From an uncultured Roseibium sp. (GTDB lineage: Bacteria; Pseudomonadota; Alphaproteobacteria; Rhizobiales; Stappiaceae): a DNA stretch of 64,000 nucleotides. A program made the translations under genes and the position numbers. The stretch covers positions 558,001 through 622,000 of the forward strand of contig NZ_OY780957.1 of the NCBI RefSeq assembly GCF_963675985.1, given 5' to 3'. Under the pieces are notes generated by a model, which was not told the DNA's origin, ran no database searches, and saw only the letters and a list, made by a program, of their open reading frames with translations. Of the stretch, positions 15,291 to 24,287 are shown piece after piece (positions within the stretch are counted from its first letter, which is position 1; every line of letters begins with the position of its first letter).

Positions 15291-17105
15291 GTGAGCAGTG
15301 ACAGCAGTGACAAGACCGCCCGCAGCCGCAAATCCCTCCGCCCGTTAGCCCGCCTCCTTCCCTACCTCAAACGGCACCGCAGGATGACGGCCGCGGCGCT
15401 GGTCGCGCTTGTGTCGGCCGCAGCCATTACCCTCGTCCTACCCACCGCGGTCAGGCGCGTGATCGACTTCGGGTTCGCCGGCGACAACCCGGCCCTGATC
15501 AACACCTATTTCTTCGTGCTGTTTGGCGTTGTGGCCGCCCTCGCGGTCGCCAGCGGGGTTCGCTATTTCCTCGTGATGTGGATTGGCGAACGGATCGTCG
15601 CCGAAGTCCGCGCCGATGTCTTCGAACACATGACCGCGCTCAGCCCGGGGTTCTACGATCAGGCGAAATCGGGCGAGATCCTGTCCCGTCTGACCGCCGA
15701 CACGACCCAGATCAAATCCGCCTTCGGCGCCAGCGCCTCGCTTGCGATGCGCAACACGCTAATGTTCATCGGCGCGTCGATCATGATGGTGGTTACCAGT
15801 CCGCGCCTGTCCGTCATCGTTCTGCTCGCAATTCCCGTGATCCTGGTACCGCTCTTAGGGTTTGGCCGCTCGGTGCGCAAACGCTCCCGGTCCGCGCAGG
15901 ACATGCTCGCAGCCGCCTCCGCCTATGCCTCGGAGATGCTCGGCGCGGTTCGCACCCTGCAGGCGTTCACCCACGAAACCTACGCGTCTGCGAAGTTTCG
16001 CAATGCCGCCGAATCCGCTTTCCGCGCCGCCCGGCTGGCGACTGCGGCCCGGGCGGTTCTGACCGGCTTCGCCATCTTCGTGATCGGCGCAAGCGTGGTC
16101 GCCGTTCTGTGGATCGGCGCCAGCGATGTGCTCGCGGGTCGAATGACCGGCGGCACTTTGAGCCAGTTTCTGCTCTACTCCATCCTGGCCGCCGGATCGC
16201 TGGCGAGCCTGTCGGAAGTCTGGGGGGAACTGTCCCAGGCCGCCGGAGCGGCAGAGCGTCTCAGCGAGCTTCTCGACATCGAACCGGAAATCGCAGCCCC
16301 CGAAAATCCCGTGGCCTTGCCCGCCATGCCGCGAGGGGCGATCGCCTTCAACCAGATCTCTTTCGCCTATGATGGCGCCAAGGACATGCCGGTCCTCAAC
16401 GGCGTGGACCTGACCATCGAACCGGGCGAAACCCTCGCCGTCGTTGGCCCGTCGGGTGCGGGCAAGTCGACGCTGTTTCACCTGCTGATGCGGTTTTACG
16501 ATCCGAAGTCGGGACAAATCACCTTCGACGGTCTCGATCTGCGCACGCTCGATCCGAAAGATCTGAGACGCGCGATTTCCCTCGTTCCCCAGGACACGGC
16601 GGTCTTCGGAACCAGCATTGCGGAAAACATCGCCTACGGCCGGCCCGAAGCATCGCGGAACGAGATTGTCGCGGCCGCCGCGGCCGCCCATGCGGATACC
16701 TTCATCACCAACCTGCCCGACGGTTACGAAACTGCCGTGGGCGAGCGTGGCATCACACTGTCGGGAGGACAACGCCAACGAATCGCCATTGCACGCGCCA
16801 TCCTGAAGGACGCGCCCGTACTGCTGCTCGACGAGGCGACCAGCGCACTGGATGCGGAAAGCGAGAAGCTGGTTCAGGATGCTCTGGACGGCCTGATGCA
16901 GGGCCGCACCACACTCGTCATCGCCCATCGCCTGGCAACCGTTCTGAAAGCCGACCGGATCATCGTCATGGAGGCGGGCCGGATCGTGGAAACCGGTACC
17001 CATGCCGAACTTTCTGCCCAGGGCGGGCTCTACGCCAAGCTGGCCCGGCTGCAGTTCAATACCGACAGCCCGGAAACGGCTGCGCCCGCGACTCAGGCTG
17101 GCTGA
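15291..17105 (+). CDS. ABC transporter, fused permease/ATPase (MsbA/exporter type)
   Basis: 604 residues from GTG 15291. The N-terminal exporter membrane domain has about six helices (residues 25-310). The ATPase domain has Walker A GPSGAGKST at about 385-393, signature LSGGQRQR at about 489, Walker B VLLLDEATSALD at about 508 and the switch His in IAHRLATV. It should export a lipid, peptide or drug as a homodimer; the closest resemblance is to MsbA-like exporters of alphaproteobacteria. The substrate is not evident. The gene follows rpmE divergently and converges on an SDR gene. It has 5-10 extra charged residues at the N-terminus. Confidence 0.92.
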   Translation: MSSDSSDKTARSRKSLRPLARLLPYLKRHRRMTAAALVALVSAAAITLVLPTAVRRVIDFGFAGDNPALINTYFFVLFGVVAALAVASGVRYFLVMWIGERIVAEVRADVFEHMTALSPGFYDQAKSGEILSRLTADTTQIKSAFGASASLAMRNTLMFIGASIMMVVTSPRLSVIVLLAIPVILVPLLGFGRSVRKRSRSAQDMLAAASAYASEMLGAVRTLQAFTHETYASAKFRNAAESAFRAARLATAARAVLTGFAIFVIGASVVAVLWIGASDVLAGRMTGGTLSQFLLYSILAAGSLASLSEVWGELSQAAGAAERLSELLDIEPEIAAPENPVALPAMPRGAIAFNQISFAYDGAKDMPVLNGVDLTIEPGETLAVVGPSGAGKSTLFHLLMRFYDPKSGQITFDGLDLRTLDPKDLRRAISLVPQDTAVFGTSIAENIAYGRPEASRNEIVAAAAAAHADTFITNLPDGYETAVGERGITLSGGQRQRIAIARAILKDAPVLLLDEATSALDAESEKLVQDALDGLMQGRTTLVIAHRLATVLKADRIIVMEAGRIVETGTHAELSAQGGLYAKLARLQFNTDSPETAAPATQAG

Positions 17106-17143
17106 GCGCGGGCGCGCCAAAATTTCAGGCTACGGAAGCTGGA

Positions 17144-17935
17144 TTAGTCCTCGTCGGGCACCGCAACCGTGTAGTTAAGCGGCAGACGGCCACCGTCGGC
17201 ATAGATCGTCTGGCCGGTCACATAGCTTGCATCCGCGGACGCCAGGAACGCAGCGACGCCGGCAATCTCCGAAGGCTCGCCGATGCGAAGCATGGGCGTG
17301 CGCGACAGGATCCGGTTCCGGGCGGCCGGATCGTCATTCACCGATGCCAGCATGTCCGTCATGATCGAGCCGGGACCGATTGCGTTGACGCGGATACCAT
17401 GCGGGGCCAACGCCAGGGACGTGGCCTTGGTCAGCTGGTTGATCCCGCCTTTTGAGACGCAATAGGGAATCTGGTTGGGGATAGCGACGACGGAGTTGAT
17501 CGACGACATGTTGATGATCGCCCCCGGCGCACCGCCATCTTCAACCTTTTCCACCATGTGCCGGGCAACCGCCTGAGAGCACAGGAACGCCCCCTTCAGG
17601 TTGATCGAAAGCACCCGGTCGAAATCGTCTTCCTCAAGTTCCAGGAAATCCGAGCCGACAACCACGCCGGCATTGTTCACCAGAACATCGATATCGCCGA
17701 ACGCATTCAGCGTCTCGGCGACCAGATTGCGCACGTCCAGGCGTTCGGCCACATTGCAATGCAGGTAGATCACCTCGCCGAAGCCCGACAGGTCTTCAAC
17801 TGCGCTCTGTCCGGCCTCATCGTCGACATCCGCGATGACGACTTTGGCTCCATCCATGACGAAACGCTTGGCGACGGCATAGCCAATTCCACGGGCAGCA
17901 CCCGTGACAATGGCGACCTTGTTCTCAAGGGACAC
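17144..17935 (-). CDS. Short-chain dehydrogenase/reductase (SDR)
   Basis: 263 residues from the GTG at 17933-17935, which has AAGAGG six bases upstream; the longer reading from 17998 adds residues without SDR character. Motifs: TGAARGIG near residue 11, VIADVDDE (acidic end of strand 2, NAD preference), NNAG, active Ser in NMSSINS, YCVSK (YxxxK) and the C-terminal YVTGQTIYADGG. It resembles 3-oxoacyl-ACP reductase/glucose-dehydrogenase-like SDRs, but the substrate is open. It converges with the ABC exporter; prpE lies 97 bases upstream on the same strand... reading order prpE is separate, since no coupling is seen. Confidence 0.9.
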   Translation of the reverse strand: MSLENKVAIVTGAARGIGYAVAKRFVMDGAKVVIADVDDEAGQSAVEDLSGFGEVIYLHCNVAERLDVRNLVAETLNAFGDIDVLVNNAGVVVGSDFLELEEDDFDRVLSINLKGAFLCSQAVARHMVEKVEDGGAPGAIINMSSINSVVAIPNQIPYCVSKGGINQLTKATSLALAPHGIRVNAIGPGSIMTDMLASVNDDPAARNRILSRTPMLRIGEPSEIAGVAAFLASADASYVTGQTIYADGGRLPLNYTVAVPDED

Positions 17936-18032
17936 TGAAAACCTCTTGGCATTATTAAACGGGCCGTCGAAACGGCGACCCGACCATAAGAGGCTCATGT
18001 CCCTATGTCGATGGCTTCTTTGCCTTCCCGGT

Positions 18033-19946
18033 TCAGGTGGGACCGCCGAGACCGCGATCCTTCATTGCCCCGAAGATTTCATCGAGGATGGCCGGATCAT
18101 CGATGGTGGCCGGCATCCTGTAGCTCTCCCCGTCGGCGATCTGGCGCATGGTCCCGCGCAGGATCTTGCCGGACCGGGTCTTGGGAAGGCGCTCCACCGT
18201 GATCGCCAGTTTGAACGCCGCCACCGGACCGATCTGGTTACGGACCAGCTTGACCAGCTCCGCCTCGATCTCATCATGCGGCTGATTGACGCCCGCCTTC
18301 AGCACGACAAAGCCGCAGGGCAGTTGACCCTTCAACTGGTCGGCGATGCCGATCACCGCGCATTCGGCCACGGCCGGATGGGTGGCGAGCACCTCTTCCA
18401 TCGCGCCGGTGGAAAGCCTGTGACCCGCAACATTGATGATGTCATCCGTGCGCGACATGATCGACAGGTACCCGTCGTCGTCGATGACCCCGGCGTCGGA
18501 GGTTTTGTAGTAGCCGGGAAACTCGGCAAGATAAGCATCGTGGAACCGCTTTTCCGCGTTCCATAGCGTGGGCAGGCATCCCGGCGGCAGCGGCAGCTTG
18601 ATCACGATGTTGCCGAGCGTGTTAGCCGACAGCGGATGGCCCGCATCGTCCAGGATCTGGACATCGTAGCCGGGCATGGGAACCGTCGGCGACCCCGGCT
18701 TGACCGGCAGCTGACCGAGCCCAAGTGGATTGCCGACAATGCACCAGCCGGTTTCCGTCTGCCACCAGTGATCGACGATCGGCACCTGAAGCTGCTCCGC
18801 CGCCCAGTTGACCGTATCCGGATCGGCCCGTTCGCCGGCCAGGAACAGGGCCCGGAATTTCGACAGGTCATACTTGCCCATCAGCTTGCCGTCCGGATCC
18901 TCCTTGCGGATCGCGCGGAAGGCGGTCGGCGCGGTGAAGAGCGACACAACGTTGTGTTCGGAAATCACCCGCCAGAAGACGCCTGCATCGGGCGTGCCGA
19001 CCGGCTTGCCCTCGAATACGATGGTCGTGCAGCCATGCAGCAGCGGGGCATAGACGATATAGGAGTGGCCTACCACCCAACCGACGTCGGACGCGGCCCA
19101 GAACACCTCGCCCGGCTTGATGTCGTAAAGATTGGACATCGACCACTTCAACGCGACCATATGGCCGCCGTTGTCGCGCACGACACCCTTGGGCTGGCCG
19201 GTCGTGCCGGACGTGTAGAGAATGTAGAGCGGATCGGTCGCCTTCACCGTGGCGCAGTCGACCGTGCGACCGGCCGATTGAGCCGCATCCATCAGCGCGC
19301 CGAGATCATGATCGCGGCCGTCCATCAGATCCGCTGCCTGCTGTTCGCGCTGGAAGACGAAACAGGCGTCCGGCTTGTGGGAGGACTGGTCGATCGCCGA
19401 ATCGATCAACGGCTTGTAGGCGATGGTACGTCCCGGCTCGATACCGCAGGATGCCGCGATGATCGCCTTGGGAGTGGCGTCATCGATCCGGGTGGCCAGT
19501 TCATGGGCGGCGAAACCGCCGAAGACGACGGAATGGATCGCGCCGAGCCGCGCGCAGGCAAGCATCGCCATCGCCGCTTCCGGGATCATCGGCATGTAGA
19601 TGATCACCCGGTCTCCCTTGCCGATGCCGTGATCAGCCAGAACCGCCGACATGGCCTGCACCCTGTCCAGCAGCTCCTTATAGGTGTAGGTTGCGGCCGC
19701 ACCCGTGATCGGGCTGTCGTAGATCAGGGCCGGCTGATCGGCCCGCCCGCCGTCCACATGACGGTCAAGGCAATTGTAACAGGTGTTGCACTCCCAATCG
19801 GGAAACCAGCCGCCATACTGGCCGGAACTGCCGTCGAATACCTCGTCCCCGGTCTTGAACCAGTCGATTTCCTCGGCCGCTTCTTTCCAGAACCTGTGAG
19901 GTGCATTCTTCCAGGACTGATAGGTTTCAGCATACCGGCTTGCCAT
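18033..19946 (-). CDS. prpE: Propionyl-CoA synthetase
   Basis: 637 residues from ATG 19944-19946, start MASRYAETYQSW, typical of PrpE (about 630). The acyl-adenylate motifs are present: YTSGTTGQPKGVVRDNGGHM at about 235 and the catalytic Lys in KTRSGKILRGTMRQ near the C-terminus. The enzyme activates propionate with ATP and CoA in the cytoplasm. The N-terminal ACAS domain (GGWFPDWECNTCYNCLDRHV) supports PrpE over other acetate ligases. No methylcitrate or propionyl-CoA carboxylase genes are in view. An in-frame upstream extension to 20039 is rejected. Confidence 0.93.
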   Translation of the reverse strand: MASRYAETYQSWKNAPHRFWKEAAEEIDWFKTGDEVFDGSSGQYGGWFPDWECNTCYNCLDRHVDGGRADQPALIYDSPITGAAATYTYKELLDRVQAMSAVLADHGIGKGDRVIIYMPMIPEAAMAMLACARLGAIHSVVFGGFAAHELATRIDDATPKAIIAASCGIEPGRTIAYKPLIDSAIDQSSHKPDACFVFQREQQAADLMDGRDHDLGALMDAAQSAGRTVDCATVKATDPLYILYTSGTTGQPKGVVRDNGGHMVALKWSMSNLYDIKPGEVFWAASDVGWVVGHSYIVYAPLLHGCTTIVFEGKPVGTPDAGVFWRVISEHNVVSLFTAPTAFRAIRKEDPDGKLMGKYDLSKFRALFLAGERADPDTVNWAAEQLQVPIVDHWWQTETGWCIVGNPLGLGQLPVKPGSPTVPMPGYDVQILDDAGHPLSANTLGNIVIKLPLPPGCLPTLWNAEKRFHDAYLAEFPGYYKTSDAGVIDDDGYLSIMSRTDDIINVAGHRLSTGAMEEVLATHPAVAECAVIGIADQLKGQLPCGFVVLKAGVNQPHDEIEAELVKLVRNQIGPVAAFKLAITVERLPKTRSGKILRGTMRQIADGESYRMPATIDDPAILDEIFGAMKDRGLGGPT

Positions 19947-20136
19947 TTTTCCCGTTCCTCCCAAGAAACTTCCGTCCCCAACGCTCAGCATCGATATCTG
20001 ACCCGGAGACTTTTGAGAACAGTGCGCGACAGCATCCATACTTGCAAGGCTTCGGCCAATACGACATTAGAAGGGATCGGGGCATTACGTAGCCCTTGTC
20101 ACCTCACCTCCCGTCCGAACCCCGGTTTCATTTTTC

Positions 20137-20901
20137 ATGCACCCCATTTCAGACCCGCTGTTTTATGCCGCCGCCATTCCGGCAATCTTTCTTGTCGGGA
20201 TGTCGAAAGGCGGCTTCGGCGGGACGCTCGCCATGCTCGGCGTTCCGCTGATGGCGCTGGTGATTTCCCCGATCCAGGGGGCCGGCATCATGCTGCCCAT
20301 CCTGATCGTCATGGATGCGGTGGCGCTGTTTGCCTACCGGGGAACCTTCGACCGCCAGAGCCTGATAATCCTCATGCCCGCCGGCATTGCCGGGATCGGC
20401 ATCGGCTGGGCCACCGCCGCTTATGTCCATGAGGAATTCATCACCCTGATGGTCGGTGTCATCTCCCTGCTTTTCGTGGCCAATTACCTGTACAAGGGAA
20501 AGCGGGCGCATGTCCCTGCCGAGCACAACAGGCCCAAGGGATATTTCTGGGGAGCCGTTTCCGGCTTCACCAGCTTCGTCAGCCATACCGGCGGCCCGCC
20601 CTACCAGCTCTACATGGTGCCGCTCCGGCTGACGCCGACGCTCTTCGCCGGAACGGGGGCGATCTATTTCGCCACCCTGAATTTCCTGAAACTGATCCCC
20701 TATTTCATGCTCGGGCAATTCGACACGACCAATCTGACGACCTCGGCTGTCCTGTTGCCGATCGCACCGGTCGCCACAATGACTGGCGTCTGGCTGGTCA
20801 GGGTCGTGAACCCGGCCTTCTTTTACCGGATTATCTACGTGCTTATGGGCGTCATCGGCGTGAAGCTGGTTTATGACGGCATCGGCATGTACCTGTCCTG
20901 A
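20137..20901 (+). CDS. TauE/SafE family membrane permease (putative sulfite/anion exporter)
   Basis: 254 residues with about eight hydrophobic segments and the two TauE repeats (GMSKGGFGGTLAMLGVPLMAL near the N-terminus and SGFTSFVSHTGGPPYQLYMVP in the middle). The family exports sulfite, sulfoacetate or related organic acids through the inner membrane. No sulfur metabolic gene is adjacent; neighbours are prpE (divergent) and an acyl-CoA ligase on the same strand 120 bases later. The ligand is unknown. Confidence 0.88.
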   Translation: MHPISDPLFYAAAIPAIFLVGMSKGGFGGTLAMLGVPLMALVISPIQGAGIMLPILIVMDAVALFAYRGTFDRQSLIILMPAGIAGIGIGWATAAYVHEEFITLMVGVISLLFVANYLYKGKRAHVPAEHNRPKGYFWGAVSGFTSFVSHTGGPPYQLYMVPLRLTPTLFAGTGAIYFATLNFLKLIPYFMLGQFDTTNLTTSAVLLPIAPVATMTGVWLVRVVNPAFFYRIIYVLMGVIGVKLVYDGIGMYLS

Positions 20902-21021
20902 GCGGGCAGACAGCTTGTTTTCACCGCACATCTAATCGGATTGCCAGTCTTCAGAAGCGTTGCAAAAACCCGGTGATACGGCTTTGATGGCGCCAAGAAC
21001 GATCTTCGGGAGGATCCGGCC

Positions 21022-22656
21022 ATGGACGCCAGCACAAGCCCATTTTCTGTAGGGCTCGACAAGAATACCGCCAACTTCGCACCGCTCAGCCCATTGAGCT
21101 TTCTCAACCGGGCGGCGGACATTTTTCCCGACCACATCGCCGTCGTCCACGGCTCCCAGAGGCTGGATTACAAGACCCTTTACAGCCGCTGCCGTCAGCT
21201 TGGGTCAGCCTTGAGCCGACTCGGCATCGGCAAGGACGATACGGTCACCGTCATGCTGTCCAACGTGCCGCCGATGATCGAGGCGCACTATGGCGTCCCC
21301 ATGACCAAGGCCGTGCTGCATTCGCTCAACACCCGCCTGGATGCCGCCATCATCGCCTTCCAGCTCGATCATGCAAACACGAAGGTCCTGATCACCGACC
21401 GGGAATATGCCCCGGTGATGAAGGAAGCGCTGGCACTTGCCAAGGTGAAACCGGTGGTGATCGACTATTCCGATCCCGTTTTCCCGCAGGACGGCGAGCG
21501 GCTCGGCACGCTCGACTATGACGACTTCGTCGCAAGCGGCGATCCGGACTATGCCTGGTCCCTGCCCGACGACGAATGGGACGCCATTTCCCTGAACTAC
21601 ACCTCCGGCACGACCGGCAATCCGAAGGGCGTCGTCTATCATCATCGCGGCGCCTATCTGCTTGCCCAGGCGAACATCCTGACCGCCTCCATGGCCAAGC
21701 ACCCGGTCTATCTCTGGACCCTGCCGATGTTCCATTGCAACGGCTGGTGTTTTCCCTGGTCGCTGTCGGTCGTCGCCGGCACCCATGTCTGCCTGCGCTG
21801 GGTCCGGCCCAAGGCCATGTGGGACCTGATCGCCGACGAAGAGGTGACCCACCTCTGCGGCGCGCCGATCATCATGTCGACACTTCTGAACGCTGCGACC
21901 GCAGACAAACGCGACCTCGACCGGGTGGTCGAATTCTTCACAGCCGCCGCCCCGCCGCCGGAAAGCGTGCTTGCGGCCATGAAGGACGCGGGTTTCAACG
22001 TCACCCATCTCTACGGCCTGACCGAAGTTTACGGACCCGCCGTCGTCAACGAATGGAAAGGCGAGTGGGATGCCCTGACCGGGGCCGAACAGGCAACCAA
22101 AAAGGCACGCCAGGGGGTCCGCTATGTGGCGCTGGAAGGCCTGACCGTGCTCGATCCGAACACCATGGAACCGGTTCCGGCCGATGGCCGGACGATCGGC
22201 GAGGTCATGTTCAAAGGCAATGTGGTCATGAAGGGCTATCTGAAGAACCCGGAAGCGACCGCAGAGGCGTTTGCCGGTGGCTGGTTCCATTCCGGTGACC
22301 TCGGCGTGCTGCATCCCGACGGCTATATCCAACTCAAGGACCGGTCCAAGGACATCATCATTTCCGGCGGCGAGAACATTTCCTCCATCGAAGTGGAAGA
22401 CGTGCTTTACAAGCATCCGGATATCCAGGCCGCGGCCGTCGTCGCAAAGCCCGACGAAAAATGGGGCGAAACGCCTTGCGCCTTCGTGGAACTGCGCGAA
22501 AGCGCGACCGTGACCGAAGAAGACATCATCGCCTTTGCCCGCGAGCATCTGGCAGGCTTCAAGGCCCCCAGGACCATCGTCTTCTGTGAATTGCCCAAGA
22601 CTTCGACCGGCAAGATCCAGAAATTCGCCCTGCGGGAACAGGCTAAAGCCCTGTAA
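21022..22656 (+). CDS. AMP-dependent acyl-CoA ligase (medium-chain / DmdB-like)
   Basis: 544 residues. Motifs: NYTSGTTGNPKGVVYHHRGA at about 190-210, YGLTEVYGP at about 330, GWFHSGDLG with DRSKDIIISGGENISS at about 415-450, and the catalytic Lys in KTSTGKIQKFALR. The start MDASTSPFSVGLDKNTANFAPLSPLSFL resembles the ligase subgroup that includes 3-methylmercaptopropionyl-CoA ligase DmdB of marine alphaproteobacteria, but this group also takes medium-chain fatty acids. GGGAGGATCC precedes the ATG. Substrate assignment remains open. Confidence 0.9.
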   Translation: MDASTSPFSVGLDKNTANFAPLSPLSFLNRAADIFPDHIAVVHGSQRLDYKTLYSRCRQLGSALSRLGIGKDDTVTVMLSNVPPMIEAHYGVPMTKAVLHSLNTRLDAAIIAFQLDHANTKVLITDREYAPVMKEALALAKVKPVVIDYSDPVFPQDGERLGTLDYDDFVASGDPDYAWSLPDDEWDAISLNYTSGTTGNPKGVVYHHRGAYLLAQANILTASMAKHPVYLWTLPMFHCNGWCFPWSLSVVAGTHVCLRWVRPKAMWDLIADEEVTHLCGAPIIMSTLLNAATADKRDLDRVVEFFTAAAPPPESVLAAMKDAGFNVTHLYGLTEVYGPAVVNEWKGEWDALTGAEQATKKARQGVRYVALEGLTVLDPNTMEPVPADGRTIGEVMFKGNVVMKGYLKNPEATAEAFAGGWFHSGDLGVLHPDGYIQLKDRSKDIIISGGENISSIEVEDVLYKHPDIQAAAVVAKPDEKWGETPCAFVELRESATVTEEDIIAFAREHLAGFKAPRTIVFCELPKTSTGKIQKFALREQAKAL

Positions 22657-22700
22657 TCCGTTAACGTTTCAGAAACCAGATACGTAATTCGTTTCGCTGA

Positions 22701-22724
22701 ATCCCTGTCACTTGTGACAGGGAT
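22701..22724. repeat. Perfect 24-base palindrome
   Basis: ATCCCTGTCAC and GTGACAGGGAT are exact inverted arms around TT. As RNA this gives a 10-pair stem with a CUUG tetraloop, a very stable hairpin, 44 bases after the acyl-CoA ligase stop. No T-run follows. It may act as a 3'-end stabiliser or Rho-dependent end, or as a DNA operator for the next gene. Confidence 0.7.
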
Positions 22725-22803
22725 CACACTGCGCGCAAGCCTGGAGCCTTATCGAAACACGCAACTTGTTCTAAAACGCCTGAACGGCTGAAGGTTCACA
22801 GCA

Positions 22804-23418
22804 ATGAGCCCTTTGCGTGTCTCGACATTTTTTCCGGTGCTGGTCGTCATCGCGACCTTTCTGACAACGCCGACCCATGCCTTCACGGGCCTCAAGCCGC
22901 TGGTCATTCTGATGCCGGGTGCCGGCGGTCCCGTTTCCAGCGATTTCGTCATGCGAAACCGGGACCGGTTCCGTGCGGCCGGGTTCGACACCAAGGTGAT
23001 TACGATCCCGCGGACGGTGACGAATGCGGCGAATGTCCATAGCGACAGACGCAAGGTCTTTCTTGTCGGCGCGGACAGAGGCGCAAACAATGTCGCCGCG
23101 GCAATCGCCCTGGGAGCCCAGGTCGATGCCGCAGTGATGATTTCCGGAAATTACAGGAACGCGAAGCAAACGCTGCTATCACCCGCGCTTCTTCCCCCGA
23201 CTCTCATCGTCCATCACAGTGGCGACCGCTGCCAGCAGACACCCCCGTCAAACGTGCCCACATTCGTGAAATGGGCGCACGGCAAGGCCCACGTCGCCTG
23301 GATGTCCATGCCGGGAAAATCGGATCGCACTCCCTGCGGCCCGTTCGACGCGCACGGGTTTTATTTAAACGACGCCGAACCGGTTGCCTTGATCATCCGG
23401 TTCCTGAGGACCCAATGA
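22804..23418 (+). CDS. Secreted alpha/beta-hydrolase-like protein with atypical nucleophile position
   Basis: 204 residues with a signal peptide (about 1-25, ending TTPTHAF). The fold pattern is alpha/beta hydrolase: LVILMPGAGG (oxyanion strand), KVFLVGADRGANNVAA (nucleophile elbow), VMISGNYR, TLIVHHSGDRC (acid) and a late FDAHGFY His. The elbow reads G-A-D-R-G, with Asp where esterases have Ser. Asp nucleophiles exist in dehalogenases and epoxide hydrolases, so it could be active or degenerate. Two or three Cys could form a disulfide in the periplasm. No family name was recognised. Confidence 0.7.
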   Translation: MSPLRVSTFFPVLVVIATFLTTPTHAFTGLKPLVILMPGAGGPVSSDFVMRNRDRFRAAGFDTKVITIPRTVTNAANVHSDRRKVFLVGADRGANNVAAAIALGAQVDAAVMISGNYRNAKQTLLSPALLPPTLIVHHSGDRCQQTPPSNVPTFVKWAHGKAHVAWMSMPGKSDRTPCGPFDAHGFYLNDAEPVALIIRFLRTQ

Positions 23419-23446
23419 AAAACGCCGCGGAAATCCGCGGCGTTTT
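23417..23446. terminator. Bidirectional Rho-independent terminator
   Basis: The 13-base stem AAAACGCCGCGGA / TCCGCGGCGTTTT has a 2-base centre. It ends the hydrolase gene on the plus strand and the DUF465 gene on the minus strand. Confidence 0.85.
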
Positions 23447-23463
23447 CGAAACTGGCAGCTTCG

Positions 23464-23643
23464 TCAGTGAAGCGTTTCATCTTTTCGTATTCGCTCGATC
23501 TCGTCCTTGAGCTTGAGCTTTTGTCGTTTCATATCGGTCAATTCCAGGGAGTCCGTACTCGGATGATGGAGAGCACTTTCGATCTTGCGTTCCAGCGCAG
23601 CGTGACGGCGCTCAAGTTCTGCTAGATGCGACTGCATCGACAT
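23464..23643 (-). CDS. DUF465 (YdcH-like) small protein
   Basis: 59 residues read on the minus strand from ATG 23641-23643 to TGA 23464-23466. It begins MSMQSHLAELERRHAALERK and continues with LTDMKRQKLKLKDEIERI, the DUF465 helical-hairpin pattern. GGAGG lies nine bases before the start. Function unknown. A second DUF465 gene is divergent at 23973, making an unusual pair. Confidence 0.85.
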   Translation of the reverse strand: MSMQSHLAELERRHAALERKIESALHHPSTDSLELTDMKRQKLKLKDEIERIRKDETLH

Positions 23644-23972
23644 GGAATTGCCTCCTGTCTGTTGGCCTCAAACCAGGATATCGTGCCACGGTCACCGGAC
23701 CTTGTCGATTGTCGTTTGCGGTTCGGTCCAAAGATTTGCCGTCGAACGTGTGATTCCTGGGTACAAAGCTAGGAAAACCTTAATCCTGCTACGGAATTAT
23801 GGCGCCCCATTGCGACAATTCGCACCGGCTTTCTCTGCAATCTGCTATGAATGACACGAACGGAACATGACATCCGACTGCCATATTTTCTCCGAATGCG
23901 GAACGAGACGCTTGTCGAAACAGGATTTTATGCAATAGGAAACACCGGCGTACCGTTTGTCGGGGGAGTGCA
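23644..23972. other. Divergent intergenic region between two DUF465 genes
   Basis: 329 bases with no supported gene. It must hold the promoters of both DUF465 genes. I found no palindrome, CtrA box or terminator; a 70-codon plus-strand frame at 23642-23854 shows no protein-like pattern. Confidence 0.5.
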
Positions 23973-24179
23973 ATGTCGGAAGCGGATGAAAAGGCAGTGA
24001 GAATTGAACTGGCGCAGCTTCGCCAGGAACACCGCGACCTCGACGTTGCCGTGGAAGCACTGGCTGCGACGGCAAACTGCGACGCCCTCCAGCTGCAGCG
24101 GCTGAAAAAGAAGAAGCTCATGATCAAGGACCGGATCTCCACCTTGGAAGATCAGCTCTTTCCCGACATCATCGCCTAA
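23973..24179 (+). CDS. DUF465 (YdcH-like) small protein
   Basis: 68 residues, strongly helical: AQLRQEHRDLDVAVEALA, then LQLQRLKKKKLMIKDRISTLEDQLFPDIIA. This is the DUF465 pattern (QxHRxLD and LKKxKLxLKD). The ribosome site GGGGGAG precedes the ATG by four to five bases. It has a single Cys in the turn. Function unknown. The purE gene follows after 108 bases. Confidence 0.87.
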   Translation: MSEADEKAVRIELAQLRQEHRDLDVAVEALAATANCDALQLQRLKKKKLMIKDRISTLEDQLFPDIIA

Positions 24180-24287
24180 TCGTCCGCGCACACGCTCCGC
24201 ACCCCTTCCTGAAAACAACCTTGCATCGGCAAGGCCGCTGCCTATACTCCGCGCCTTTCCGGACACCCTCAAGTCAGGACACACGAC

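Noticed and set aside
18636..20432. 598-residue plus-strand frame
   Set aside because: Antisense to prpE and overlapping the TauE gene in another frame; it has no family pattern.
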